From Oenanthe sinensis (taxonomy: Eukaryota > Streptophyta > Magnoliopsida > Apiales > Apiaceae), in contig JAPMAC010000231.1 of assembly GCA_028671895.1 (NCBI GenBank), forward strand, positions 12,550,001 through 12,614,000: 64,000 nt of DNA. The letters run 5' to 3'. Under the pieces are notes generated by a model. The model made no database searches and was not told the origin of the DNA. It saw only the letters and a program-made list of their open reading frames with translations. Shown piece by piece: positions 11,849 through 24,700 of the stretch (positions are counted from its first letter, which is position 1; each line of letters opens with the position of its first letter). The translations under genes and the position numbers were made by a program.

Positions 11849-14831
11849 TTGCTATCTGTATGCAATGAACAAGGGTAAAGCAAATGTCCTTAATCCTGAA
11901 CAGTGGATACTCAAGACATATGACTAGAAAGAAATCCCTACTTACAGACTTTGTGGAGATAGCTGGCCCAGAAGTATCCTTTGGAGATGGCAACAAAGGA
12001 AAAATACTAGGATATGAGAAGATTGACTTGGAAATATCATCATTGAAGAAGTAGCTCTAGTTGATGGCTTGACACACAACTTGATCGGCATTAGTCAACT
12101 TTTTAGACAAAGATTATCATACTGGCTTTGACAACAAAGAATGTCTTGTGACTCATAAAGAAACATGCATTTTAGTTTTCAAATGACACAGACATGGTAA
12201 CATTTATAAAGCTAGCTTGGAGGATTGCACAAACATATAAGTCACATATTTATATAACAAGGCCTCAACAAAAGGAAGCTGGAAATGGCACAAGAAACTG
12301 TCTCACATCAACTTCAAAACACTCAATAAGTTAGTGAAGCAAAATCTTGTGAGAGGACTACTACAGGTTGACTTTGTCCAAGATGGACTCTATGAAGTAT
12401 GTCAACTTGGAAAGCAAAGGAAAACTTCCTTCAAGAGCAAAACCATTAACACCATTTCTGAACTCTTTTATCTATTACATTTTGATTTATTTGGTCCAAT
12501 AAATGTGATGTCAATTAAAAAAAAAATATGCTCTTGTTATTGTAGAAGATTTTATAAGATTTACATGGGTTTTTCTTTTTGCACTCAAAGGATGAAGCTT
12601 CACAACTCATAATTGAACATGTCATTTTTCAGAAAACTAAATCAAAGAAGATTGTGAGAATTCTAAGGAGTGACAATGGTACTGAATTCAAGAATCCAAT
12701 CATGGAGGAATATTGTGCATCAAAGGGAATTACACAACAATTTTATGCACCAGGAACACCACAACAAAATGGAGTTATGGAGAGGAAAAATAGAAGACTC
12801 ATAGAAGCTGCAAGAACAATGTTGGCAGAATCTAAACTGTCAGTATGTTTTTGGGCTGAGGCAGTCAATACAACATGTTTTATTCAAAACTATACCTTGA
12901 TAAATTTGCGTGGAAAGACTCCCTATTAAATGGTGAAGGACAAGAAGTCAAGTGTCAAACACTTTCACATATTTGGATGCAAATTCTTTGTACTAAAATT
13001 ACATCCTGAAAATCTAAGGAAATTTGAAGCCAAGGATGATGAAGCAATCTTCCTTGGATATACATCAAATACAAAGGCATTCAGAGTCTTCAATCTTAGA
13101 ACCAGAATTATTATGAAATCTATTCATGTTACATTTGATGAAAAAAAGTTTATAAGTTTGCAGGATGAGTTAGAGTCTACAACACTGGAATTTGAAATTC
13201 TCAAACGTTTTGAGATCGAAAAAGATGATGAGGATGAAAAGTCTTTAATAACTCCTGAAATAACACAAGAACCTACACACTCTGAGGGGGTGCCAAAAAA
13301 TTCAACTCCAATCAACTCAGAGTCTAACAGTTTAGGATTAAGCTAGATAGAGTTTAGACAGTTAGTGTCAATCTCTTTAGAGTCTAACTCATGAGGTCTG
13401 GATCGGGTAACTCTTAATTGTTTATAGAGTCAAGCAACTCAGGGGGAGCCTTTTTATTTGAATTCAACTCACAATCAGGAAATACCAATGATTTAGGTGG
13501 ATCTTAAAGTTCAAGAACCAATCTTCCATCAATTAGAAAATAGGCAAGGGATCACACTCCTAATTTCATAATTGGTGACCCTGAGAGTGGTGTGTAAACA
13601 AGGAAAGCCACTCAAAATGAATGTATGTACAACTGTTTTCTCTCAAAGAATGAACTAAAGAAAATTGAGAAAGCAATACAAGACCTTGATTGGATCATTG
13701 CAATGCAAGAACTAAATTAGTTTAAGAGAAATAAAGTATGAAAATTTGTACCAATGCCTAGAAATAGATCAATTGTTGGTACAAAATGGGTGTGCAGAAA
13801 CAAACTTTATGAGAATAGAACTATGGTTTGAAACAAAGCCAAATTGGTTGTAAAATGATACTCACAAGAGGAAAGAATTAACTATGATGAAACCTTTGCA
13901 CCTGTAGCTAGATTGGAAGTAATCAGAATGTTTCTAGCTTTTGCAGCTCATTAAAAATTTAAGGTATATTAGATGGATGTAAAAAGTGCCTTCTTGAATG
14001 GGAAATTAGAAGAAGAAGTCTATGTGGAACAACCACTAGGATTTGTTGATCCTAAATTCCATGATCATATTTACAAATTGGTCAAGGCACTTTATGGATT
14101 AAAGCAAGCACCTAGAGCATGGTATAAAACTTTATCCAAGTTCCTAGAAAATAACTTCACAAGAGTTACCATTGATAAAACGCTCTTCATTAGAAAATAT
14201 AAAGGTGATATATTGTTTGTCCAAATTTATGTTGATGATATTATTTTTGGTTCTACTAATGAAAAACTCTGTGAAAATTTTAGCAAACTAATGTAGTCTA
14301 AATATGAAATGAGCATGATGGGAGAATTGAACTTCTTTTTGGGACTTCAAGTCAAATAGATCAATGATGGAATTTTCATCAGTTAATCAAAGTATGTTAA
14401 AGAACTATTGAAGAATTTTGATTTGTAAGACTGTGCAATTGCCAAGACTCCCATGTCAACTTCCACTAAGCTAGACTCTGACCCAAAGGGTAAGAAAGTT
14501 GACAACACTAGCTATAGAGGTATGATTGGCTCATTACTATATTTAACTGCTAGTAGACTAGATATAATGTTTGCAACATGCTTGTGTGCTAGATTTCAAG
14601 CTAACCCTAGAGAATCACATTTAATTGCTCTGAAAAGAATTTTCAGATATCTCAAGGGTGCACAAGTACTGGGACTTTGGCATCCTAGAGAGTCTGATTT
14701 TTCACTAATTGGCTACTCAATCTCTGTTTATGCAGGATGCAAAGTGGATAGGAAAATTACATCAGGACAATGTCAATTTCTTGACAATAGGTTAATTTCT
14801 TGGTTTAACAAGAAACAACAAAATGTATCAA
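11849..14831 (+). pseudogene. pol: pol of element A' (protease, integrase, RT, partial RNase H; decayed)
   Basis: The order is protease, integrase, linker, reverse transcriptase, RNase H start. The protease motif reads LNSGYSRHMT instead of LDSGCSGHMTG, so the catalytic aspartate is lost. Integrase is readable at 12579-13346, with RSDNGTEF and NGVMERKNRRLIEAA. An in-frame TAA in the linker (about 13507) is at the same codon as in element A. RT carries KALYGLKQAPRAWY and YVDDIIFGS (13973-14296). RNase H starts (14453 onward) but is cut near 14830, where the sequence jumps into ORF2. There are many other stops and shifts. Clearly dead. Confidence 0.85.
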
Positions 14832-17320
14832 TTTCTAATGAAGTCATATTGAAGTAGTCAGAGTCTATAGTAGACCCTGAGACCGGGATCCTAGAGCCAA
14901 CAGACTTTGAAAAGAGAGATGATGCTAGTAAGGGATCTAGGTTTGTTGTTGGCTCACCTCTTGGGTGGAAAACCCTAGCCTTCAGACATTGGAAGGGGTT
15001 CCCTCCTATCAAGATGGTTAATGTATTTAAGCAAATTTTATTTCTTTTAACCCCCTTCTAGATGATTTTATGTGCACCCGCCCAAATTGAAAAAATGAGT
15101 GAAAAAATTGACAATGAGGGGTTGGAACTGGTCTAGGAAAAAGAGAGGTAAATAAGGCCTTAGTAGGCCAGAGTGAGATTGAGAAAGTGGGTGCCAAACC
15201 CCACTATGTGAATGAGAGATTAGGGTTCATTCCTGAACCTAGCTTTACTTATTGGAATAAAAAATTTCCCAAGAGTTTGTCTAATGAGTTGAAGTAGGGG
15301 ATGGATGATAAATCTTATTTCTTGATTTTTTAGGTTGGCAAAAAGGATGAGGCTCTAGCTGCTCAGAAGTCATTCACACAGAGACCACAACTCCATTTGG
15401 TGGATTCTCTAGCAAGGAGAGCAGACAGAGTCAGAGAGGTTTTGATTGAGGATTCTGAAATTCAACCTGAAACTGCATCTTTGAAGTCAAAACAACCTCT
15501 ATTAATCATGGCAATTTAAGCAAGGCTTTTAGAGTTTACAGGTCCTGATTACTCTATTGAGGAGTTAGGGTCAATAGTACCTTTTACAGTTTCAGAGTCT
15601 ATACATTCATCAGAGTCTACACCTCTAGTAACAAAGATTGAGCATGTTGATGCTGTTACAGATGACTCTACCTCTGAAGATGAAAGGGAGGTGAATCCAT
15701 CTTTCAATTATTTTGATCAAGTTTTTCCACGACATTGAGAAACAACACAGTCTCTTGGTGTTGTTGATAAGGACACTTTTGACTACATATTTTCAATTCA
15801 CAAATCTGAGACACTCAAGGCATTTTAAAAGAAAACTTTCCTGGTTGAGCATGGTCATTTTCCTGATGAAAACCCTGATGTCTCTCTCGTTGAAGAAAGT
15901 AATGCTATTGATGATGACATACAGGCTGAAAAGTAAAATGTTGTTGAACATTTGGCTAAGGTGGATACAGATATTTCTCATATTAATACTAAGTTAACTA
16001 GTGTCGATACTATAACAACAAAATTCAAAACCAAATTTGAAAGCTTGCAGTCTCTTTAAGTCCAGAAAGATGTCTTTATTAAAGATTCCATTGCTGAAAT
16101 CAAGGCTCAATAGACCACTCTCCAAAATTCAGTCAATACTCTCACTACCAAGGTGGATTCTGTCATTGTTGCTCAGACCAATATTTCTTCAATATTGTAA
16201 AATATTCTTTTAGTTGTCACAGATGTTGATGATGTCAAAAAGGGGGAGAAGAAAGTTGGTTATTCTTCAAGGAGTAATCAGGATGAAAAATGCAAAGATG
16301 ATTCCAAGGGAGTTAAAAGAAGGAGAGATAATGATGATGAATGAGGTGATGGTTCTCATGATCCTAGGGGTCCTGGTGGTGTGTAGCATAAGAAATATTG
16401 AGTATTTGTTAAATCACAATCACACCAGCCAGGAATTGGACATGGGACATCAGAGTCTAGATCAGACTCTCATAGGAAAAGACAGAGTTCAGACTGTCAT
16501 GAGAAAAAGGTTGAAGAGACAAACGTACCTAGCTATTGGAAATGCAGTCAACAAAATACTCAATTGAAAGCCAGGAGAACAAAAGAGCTTGGAAGCATCT
16601 CATCATTTGATATAGACAGAATTTCAAATTTGGATGCTAACCCTCACTCACTTACAGATAAACAGTTTGAAAAGTTCACCCAAAAGCATCTAAACAAAGT
16701 GGTCTCTGCTCAAATTGTTTATAATGTTTTTGAAAAGAAGTTACCAGGAGATCAATACCAAATTGAAAAGATCAAAACTGAGATGTTGGTATACTTTATG
16801 GAGGGAGGAACTATAAGGTGGGTTAGTCAGCCAAACTTCATTTTCTTCAAGTAGGCTGTGGAGTTATAATATATCAAATTTCTATTGTCTACAAAAGCTG
16901 AAGTAAATGGAAGCAAAGAAAGAGTTACAAGGAATTTGATGATTGAAATTGATATGAAGATGACACTACACAGACAAACAAATAAAGAGATGGACATATT
17001 TTCTTTGAAGTATGTTGATGCTAAGGAGAATGATCAAGACATGCCACTAGAAATAAAGCAAATCAAATTTCAAGAAGGTGTGGGTCATTACTTTGGGTTT
17101 CAACATATATATGGGAAAGTTAGTGTTTTGATGTTGAAAGATTTAAAAGAACAAGAATGCAGTGTAAATGATCTATGAACAGCTTATTATCAAATCAAGT
17201 GTTAAAATGAAGAAATGAAGAAATTGAAGAGATTTGTAGTTAAAGCTTTGGCTGATGCAGAAGAAAAGATGGTAAACTCATTTCTGTCAAGAAATTCAGC
17301 CTTTGAGAAGATAAACTGAA
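14832..17320 (+). pseudogene. ORF2 of element A', 3' two-thirds, decayed
   Basis: It begins in the middle of ORF2: SNEVILK, a stop, then SESIVDPETGILEPTD matches SNEVMLKQSESRVDPETG at 41190 of element A. The rest follows A ORF2 to its end, through a coiled-coil region (15950-16200), a Lys/Glu-rich basic stretch (16230-16550) and the C-terminal domain (16564-17178, including LTDKQFEKFTQKHLNKVVSA). Several stops and frameshifts break it. ORF2 codons before this point, the pol-ORF2 spacer and the RNase H C-terminus are missing because of an internal deletion of about 3.3 kb relative to A. Confidence 0.8.
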
Positions 17321-17346
17321 AAGTAATTCTTTTTTCTAGTAATATG

Positions 17347-17378
<32 letters not shown>

Positions 17379-17385
17379 ATGTTCT
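17321..17385 (+). repeat. truncated 3' end of A' with (TA)n microsatellite
   Basis: After the ORF2 stop, the AAAGTAATTCTTTT block and a GTTCTAG block match 43596-43640 of element A, with a (TA)n run (about 17345-17379) between them. The polypurine tract and 3' LTR expected next are absent. At 17386 the sequence switches abruptly to a minus-strand RNase H reading frame. Confidence 0.7.
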
Positions 17386-18231
17386 AGGATACCAAATTCC
17401 AAGATTCGGACTTCCCTTAAAGTACTTAAAAATTCTTTTAATAACTATAATATATGATTCCTTAAGGTCAGCCTAAAACCTAGCACACAAGCATGTTGCA
17501 AACATAATATCTAGCCTACTTGCAGTAAAGTAAAGTAACGAGTCGATCATACCTCTATAGATTGTGATGTCAGCTCTCTTACCAGATTCATCCTTGTCAA
17601 GTTTAGTGACAGTTGCCATTACAGTTTTAGTTGGTGATACAATTTCAAGACCATATTTCTTCAACAAATCTCTGATGTACTTGGTCTGGTAAATGAAGAT
17701 TCCATCTTTTCTATGAGTTAATTGGAGTCCAAGAAAGTAGTTTAGCTCTCCCATCATACTCATTTCATAATTACTCTGCATTAACTTGAAAATCTACTAC
17801 ATAGTTGTTCATTTGTAGAACCAAATATAATGTCATCTACATATACTTGTACTAATATCATATCATCTTTATGCATTTTATGAAATAGAGACTTATCTAT
17901 GACAACTCTTGTAAGACCATTTTTAAGTAAGAATTCTAATGGAGTGTCATACCATATCTTAGGTGCTTGTTTGAGGCCATAAAGTGCCTTGAAGAGAAAG
18001 TACACAAAATCTGCAAATTATTGATCTTCAAACCCTTGGGGCTGTTCTAGATATACTTCTTCATCAACATCTCTATTCAGGAATGCACTCTTCACATCTA
18101 TTTTATATACCTTAAAATTGGAATGTGTTGCGAATGTCAGAAACATCCTGATAGCTTTAAATCTTGCCACTGGTGCGTATTTTTCATCCATAATCTATAC
18201 CCTCTTCTTGAGAATAACCATTAACATCCAG
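17386..18231 (-). pseudogene. pol: element C: reverse transcriptase and start of RNase H (fragment)
   Basis: Minus-strand frames at 18005-17781 and 17781-17473 read KALYGLKQAPKIWYDT, YVDDIIFGSTNEQLCSRF and GELNYFLGLQLTHRKDGI, all very close to element B RT. The region before 18005 is broken by stops. Reading ends in the RNase H start (IWYPK equivalent) at 17386, where A' abuts. The upstream end at 18231 is cut by the LARD insertion and continues at 31291, as shown by the TCCAG duplication on both sides. Dead fragment of a family-B-type element. Confidence 0.85.
18227..18231. repeat. target-site duplication TCCAG (left of LARD)
   Basis: Identical to 31291-31295 on the other side of the LARD. 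A 5-bp duplication is the usual size for copia integrases and proves that the two LTRs belong to one insertion. Confidence 0.9.
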
Positions 18232-19713
18232 TGTTGGGTCCGGGAGATCGTAGAGGGGGGATGGATATGATTCCCAAATTAAAATTATGACTTTTAATTA
18301 TTTTTGGGACAATTAAAAATTTACTTTGGTTCAAACCCGGTTACTGTTCATTGTCTTCTTCAAGCTCAAAAATTCCATTAAAAATAACCAAGGCCAAGAA
18401 CAGAAAAACATCCAAAACACACAACACAACAAGATTAAAGAATATGTCTTTATATTCATTGAAGTGGGGTAAATGCTACAAACAAGTTCAAGAACATAAG
18501 CTCAAGAACACAACAAAGAAATGATTATTGGATCCTCTAAACATATACAAGTTATAGATCTAGGAGACAAAAATCAACCCTATCTTCTAAACAAGATTTA
18601 GCAAGTGTTTACAATAGAAAGATAGAGGAGTGGTGTAGATAAAGAAAATCATGGCCCCAAAATATTCAAGATCTAGTTTGGCCATGGGGGAGAGAAAAAT
18701 AATTTTTTTCTCTCTCCCCCCTTTTCAATTCTTCATACGGATGCACACACACACCCACACTTAAGATGGAGACTTGGGTTTCTTTTTATTATTATTGAAA
18801 AAGGTGTTGCTTTTTGCTATTTCCTTTTACTTTTTGTTTTTCCACCTTTTACTCTTGTCAACTCAAATCTTATCTTCAAAGTCATGTGCCAAGCATGCCT
18901 TTGGAAATATTTAATGTAAAAATAATATTTAAATAAATATATATAATATAAATAAAGAATGTCTTTATCTATAAAATATATAAATAAATATTTATTTAAT
19001 TAAATTAAATATTTCCATTCCACTCTTCAATTTGTGTAAACTTCCTTATCCAAATACTTGGCCCCGTATACGTGACTCCATCACGTCCAAGTATTTGGCC
19101 TTCTAATCTGTGAAGCTTTAGTAAGATCCAATCAGGTTGTGCCGTCTGTCCCTTATCCATTAGGCTGGCATTTCTCCAACACTGATTTACCACCTTTGTT
19201 GATCCTCCACATGACTCAAGAAAACCAACTTTAGAATGATTAAAACCATATTAACCGACGAGAGCTTGCCTCCAATGTACTGACACTTTATGCAACGGTC
19301 TGGTTCATAAGTGACTAGTCTTGATAGGGGTTCTTGATTCTGAACATGATTCCACATTCTTCTTTGCAAACCTTACTTGTAGCTTCGATTGTAATGCACT
19401 AAAATCTTCATAGACTAAGACAATCTTCTGTAGCTTCCACATCCTTGAATAGATGTCAATATCTTTTATTCTCTAATGAGGCCTGAACATGTTAATGAAC
19501 TTCTTCCATTGAGCTTCAAGTCTGTAGATGATCCTTTGATACTTTGTCTTAATTGAACTCTGTGATCCAAGATTTCTGTGCACTTGCATATTATTACATG
19601 TCATGTTCTATTGTTGAGTTATCATCAACCATTACATAGAGATTACATTTAGCATTTCTAGTACACATGAAAGTGCAGTGAGTTACTTCCCTTCACTCCT
19701 ATCTCCCGTTTCA
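18232..19713 (-). repeat. 3' LTR of the LARD (1482 bp)
   Basis: On the plus strand it starts TGTTGGGTCCGGGAG and ends CCCGTTTCA, so in the sense direction it runs TGAAACGGG...GGACCCAACA. It aligns throughout with 29772-31290. It holds a 12-bp inverted repeat, CCAAATACTTGG (19050-19061) and CCAAGTATTTGG (19087-19098), and a block AGGCCTGAACATGTTAATGA (19489 onward) shared with the element B LTR (51726 onward). Confidence 0.9.
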
Positions 19714-19727
19714 ATCTCCCCCTATTT
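19714..19727 (-). promoter_or_regulatory. polypurine tract of the LARD
   Basis: The minus strand reads AAATAGGGGGAGAT immediately before the LTR start. It primes plus-strand DNA synthesis and is identical in form to the tract of element B (51928-51941), one of several hints that the two are related. Confidence 0.85.
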
Positions 19728-20332
19728 GGTTGATATGGAATAGAAATCAAATACTATTTCCCTTTACAATCTCCTCCAAAAGCAATTAAATAAAACTAAC
19801 TACTAGAGGATAACTCAACTAACATACAAGAAACAATTAAAGTACTGGACATGAAAATAATATACAAGAGGTTTTGGAAAGATATAATCAGTTAAATCCA
19901 GATTTCCTGAGTTGTTGAAAATGAATGATGAATTTCTGAATTTCTGAATTTCATTTTCCTTTAGCTTCCTCCACTTCAATGTTCTTCAAAGATGAGGTTC
20001 TTTCAAAAAAGAAACAAATCATTAGTAAAGACTTCTGAACAATCATTCTTGTTCATCTTGCAATTCGAACTAGAACATACAGCTCTCTATGTTCCCCATA
20101 AGAGGTCAACTCATTCTCCTCTTAAGGTTGTTCTCTCTTGGAATGAAAGTCACTTCCTCTTTTTCTTTAGGATGTTTTATTTCCAGGAAACATATTTTTC
20201 TTTCTTCCCTACACTACTCCACTGACTTCATCTATCACTGAAACAAGAAATAGAACACACTTGGACACTTCTCAAATGCTCCTTGAAAATCTCCTTCACA
20301 TTCTTCTTTACCCAGAAAACTTCTACTTAGCA

Positions 20333-20981
20333 AAAACTCCCCCTGAGTTGATACTCTTCAAAGAAATCTTCATTTTCATTCATTGATCGTGCTAGAAAGA
20401 ATTCTTCTGCCGAACCTCTCCTAAGAATGTTCCAAGGACAGATCTTCAAACAAATAGAGCAAAATCCCTTAGATATCTTTTTAGAATAAGATATAGCATT
20501 GCAAACCAAGATGTTAAGATTCTCCATAACTTCTCCCCCTTAGTACAACAAGTAACTTCTTCCCAATTAATAAAAAGTAACTTCTCCACTTCGGACGAAA
20601 AATTAGTTAAATCTACAACACCTTTAGGGATTAGGCTCCAACCAATTACTAAGAAACTCCCCCTTAGTAATTTCTCCCTTTCATTACTAAGGTTTCAATT
20701 TTATCTTATTCTCCCCCTTAGTTCATGCAAGATCCAATCCACCCTTGTGTCTTTAGATATCCTCTTAGTAACCTCCACAAGATAGGATTGACAGATCTCA
20801 TTTCTTGTATCCACAAGATATGATTGACAGATCTCGTTTCTTGTATCACCAAATTCTCCCTCTTAGTTGAGAATATCCTTTAAAATAATAAAAGTATCAT
20901 TTACATCCAATCGAATAAGAAACTCTCCTCCAGCTGAATATAAAATCCTCCTTAGGCCTAAAAATTAATGTCTCCCCCTTT
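20333..20981 (-). repeat. cluster of polypurine-tract-like sequences
   Basis: CTCCCCCT or close variants occur at about 20335, 20533, 20658, 20710, 20857 (one change) and 20971, most followed by TAG. On the sense (minus) strand these are AGGGGGAG tracts like the real polypurine tract at 19714. They may be duplicates of it or simply purine-rich sequence. Confidence 0.5.
20774..20848. repeat. 37-bp tandem duplication
   Basis: CCACAAGATAGGATTGACAG (20774 onward) is followed by CCACAAGATATGATTGACAG (20811 onward). Both then continue ATCT, CA or CG, TTTCTTGTATC. Two copies with few differences. Confidence 0.75.
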
Positions 20982-21624
20982 GAGATTGAGAACAACATCA
21001 ATTAATAGACCCAAGTTAATAGTTTGGACATTCCCACTAAGCTTCAGCTAGACTCTTCTTCAGCTTGTCTTCCAGAAAAGAATCTCTTTAACATTTCAGA
21101 GTTGGAAAATTCAGTAACAGGATTGAAGCATAGTAGCAAGGTTAATGTTTGGTCTATGGTTTCCTCACTTCTACTACGTTCTGTTTGTGTTTACACTTTC
21201 AAGCATAAGTGTTCCACTCATTTCTCTCCCTATTTCTCTCACTCAAGAGTATCACTCCCTCACTTCACTCAAGTGTTTCTCTCCCTTACTTGCACTCATT
21301 CCATTTATAGCAATTTGTACCTGCAAGTAAATTCATGCTAGTCTCACCAAGATATTATGGATCATTGACTGTAGCATGTTGTCGATCACTAAAGATCTAG
21401 GTTCTGAGATGGAATCTCAGACAGGGTTTCAGTTAGGCCATCACCCAACTCACCATGAGCAAATCCATGCACACGTGGCTTGTCGTCGAGGAATAACCCT
21501 TCTGAAATTGGAATCTCCTCCATTCCAGGAGTGACTGAAATCCCAACACCCTGATCCTAAAAAGACTCATCAAATTGGTAAACCAACTGAATCATAGTCT
21601 ACGAGTTGTTGCTCAGCTACTTTC

Positions 21625-21758
21625 AGCATCAACAATCTTCCCATATGCAAATCCATGCACTGGATCATTGAATGTGGTATGCGTACTAGCAACTATCTAA
21701 GCATCAACCGACTCCCCATATGTAAATCCATGCACTGGATCGTTGACGGTGATATGCC
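21625..21758. repeat. about 75-bp tandem duplication
   Basis: Two copies contain AGCATCAAC, then CCCATATG, AAATCCATGCACTGGATC and TTGA (first from 21626, second from 21701). A third partial match, GCAAATCCATGCACACG, lies near 21459. Non-coding. Confidence 0.65.
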
Positions 21759-24700
21759 TTTAAGTTTTGAGCGATCCATGTATTCCAGAATTTGAATTCC
21801 TGGGAGAGTAGACGTGTACAAACATCTCTCTCAATCACCTGTGAAGATGAATTAACTCACTATTTTCAGTCATGGAAAACTGTTAGTGATTGCCTCTCAA
21901 CATCAACAGATTGCTCTGCGGATGTGAAATCCCGTTAGGGAACTAGGACTATTCCTCCTAGGAAAGTTGACAAGGATTCTAATATATGGCAAGAAATCCA
22001 AGTTTCCCTCAAATGCCTGTGAAGGTGGCTCAACAACTTCATTCACCATGAATGGTAAACAAGGAAGTTTAGGGGTTTTACCTATACCTCATAATGTGCA
22101 CTTCTTGCAATTTGTCCTCACAATTGTTAGTCCCAAGAGAGGCTAGAGAACTGTTAGGTTCTATAACATCCCTTAAAAGAAAAAACTTTAGGATTACCAT
22201 CAACGTGAATGCTTTTGGTGTGCTTGACTCATTACAAGGTGCTCTGGCTGACGAACGAATTTTCAATTAAATCACCCTGTTGAGAGTGTTCATTCAGAAA
22301 TGGTTGAATTGCCTTTTCAGCTCTGCATCCTTTTGAGAGAATACAGATGAGCTACAGATACCTCAATTTGTATACTTCTTTCCTTCTCGAGAGGTAGAAC
22401 TGTGGGTGCACTTCCGACACATCCTTTGCTGCAATTAATGCAGTTTCTCCCTTAACAACTGCTAATCTACATAAGTTCCTTATATCACCAAGGGTTGACA
22501 GTTTGAATTAGAATGATAGTGTTTGGTACTAAGGCCTTGGTTAGAAATTGATGGATTATTCAACTTCTAGACCTTCCCCTATAGCCACTAAGGCCAAGCC
22601 ATTACGGCTAAATAGATAGAGTTGATCAGAGCTATATAAAATTTGGTAGATTATGATTAAACTTATTCTCTATTCCTTCTCAGAAATATAGCATCGGAGC
22701 AATGTGTCCTCAAGAAACAATGCACCATAGCTAAAATGTGGGAATCAATAAAGAATAGGTAAAAGAATATTAAGCCAAATTTTATAAACTCATAATTTTG
22801 AAAAAAAAGTTTAACAGATTAACAAAAGTGTTCTTTTGAATTTCTCTTAGACAAATATCCAATTGAAATTCAACTCTTTTAACAAAAACATTTTGATTAT
22901 TAACTCAAATCTATTTCATCTTGCTCACTGTATATTTTCAGAAATTATTTTGCGATTCATTCTTATATGATATTATGTCCGACTTAAAGCATAAATCATT
23001 TAAAAAAAATCGAATGAATGCTTTAGTCATACAGTCCAAGGCACTAATCCCAAAGAAAACAACCATTGTTTTATTACTACAGGTCAATGTGAAATAAATA
23101 TTAACAAGAGTTTTGAAAAACGTTTTACCAATGGTTGATACCTCAAGATCAAAACAATTTACTCAAATAAAATAGCCTGATACCATGCAACCTAAGTTAC
23201 AAGTTATCAAGTAACTTTATTTAAACAAATCGTGGAGAGAAAATAGTTTTCATTACAAAACATTTAGAGAGAGAGAGAATATATGATTTTGAAATAGAAA
23301 GATAATCCTCAAGAAATATTCTCTTTCAAAGGGAGTTTTTTTTAAAACTTTTAGTGGCTTTTCATTCTCTGGCAAATGAATGCATATTTAGATAAAACAT
23401 TTTTCACAAAAAATAGACAAGAAATTTATTTATGCATTCAAGTTCTAAAGAATGAAAAACATATGTTAATACTAATGAATTATCAAAGATATGAATGACA
23501 AGACATTCAAAAGTACTAACATCATTCAATCATTTTGTAATAAAATGCATCTTACTACAAAACAATCAAGCACATAAGATACTTACATTATGCTAGACAA
23601 TTACAATTTGTCGCTTGAAACAAACACATATTATAATATAGATCATGGTAATTCTAAAGCATAAAACATAAGCATCCGCTAAACACTGAACATACATTGA
23701 CCGAATGACAACATTTAACTTCTTACACTACATCTCAACAATTATCACATAAGCATATTGAAAATACTCATGACAATCAGAATGTATGTAAGCTCTAGGT
23801 ACTACTTGCATCAGAGATCAAATACCTTTAAATATTAATGCTAAAATTTATGATCTTTGACAACCCCTCACGATGTAGTAAATTACTTTCAATATCAGTG
23901 TTTTTTCAAATAATCTTTTTGTCACTTAGTGCAGAAATTCTAAGTGACAGAACAAATATCAAAAGAATGACAAATAATATTAATGGATTTTGCAAAAGAC
24001 ATGAATTACATCACTTAAACTACATATTAAGTTGTTCCATTAATATTAGCATTAAACAATTAGAAGTAAATAAAATTACAATTAATTAATATATACAAAT
24101 ACTTATGCTGAAACATTTGATACATATAGCATGAATAACATATGACATCACAAAGTACGAGGTCCTGGATATAAATTGACTATACAAAGAGATGGTACAT
24201 TGTTAGGTCCCTAGGTCCCGGGTGATCATAGGTAATCTCATAGCGATAATATTGGGTCCCGGGTGGTCACAAGCCAAACATTAATCAGTTCCTAGAGATC
24301 GTAGACATCTAAATAGCATGAACTCTCTATATAAATATTACATTTAAATAAATCAATATTAGACTAGAGTGACATACCTTAGTCAATAGAGCTTTTACTG
24401 GTGTATGATCGTTGAATGAACAATTACTCCTCTTTGCCCTAGAGATCGAACGTTTACTCCTTTCGAGATTGAACGTTTACTCCATTTAGACATGAATAAC
24501 TTTTCAGCTACCAGTTAACATTGTTCCTCGAAACAATACCACGTTCATCCAGACGGAAACTGCATTACTTTCAACACCCAAATATTTCCTTGTAGATATT
24601 GGTCTTGGCAGCATCTTCACTAAACTCAGCACTCTAGAAACCAGTAGTCCTGACACTAGCAGAGTAGAACCTTCAAAAAAACTCCGAACTACCCTTCAAC

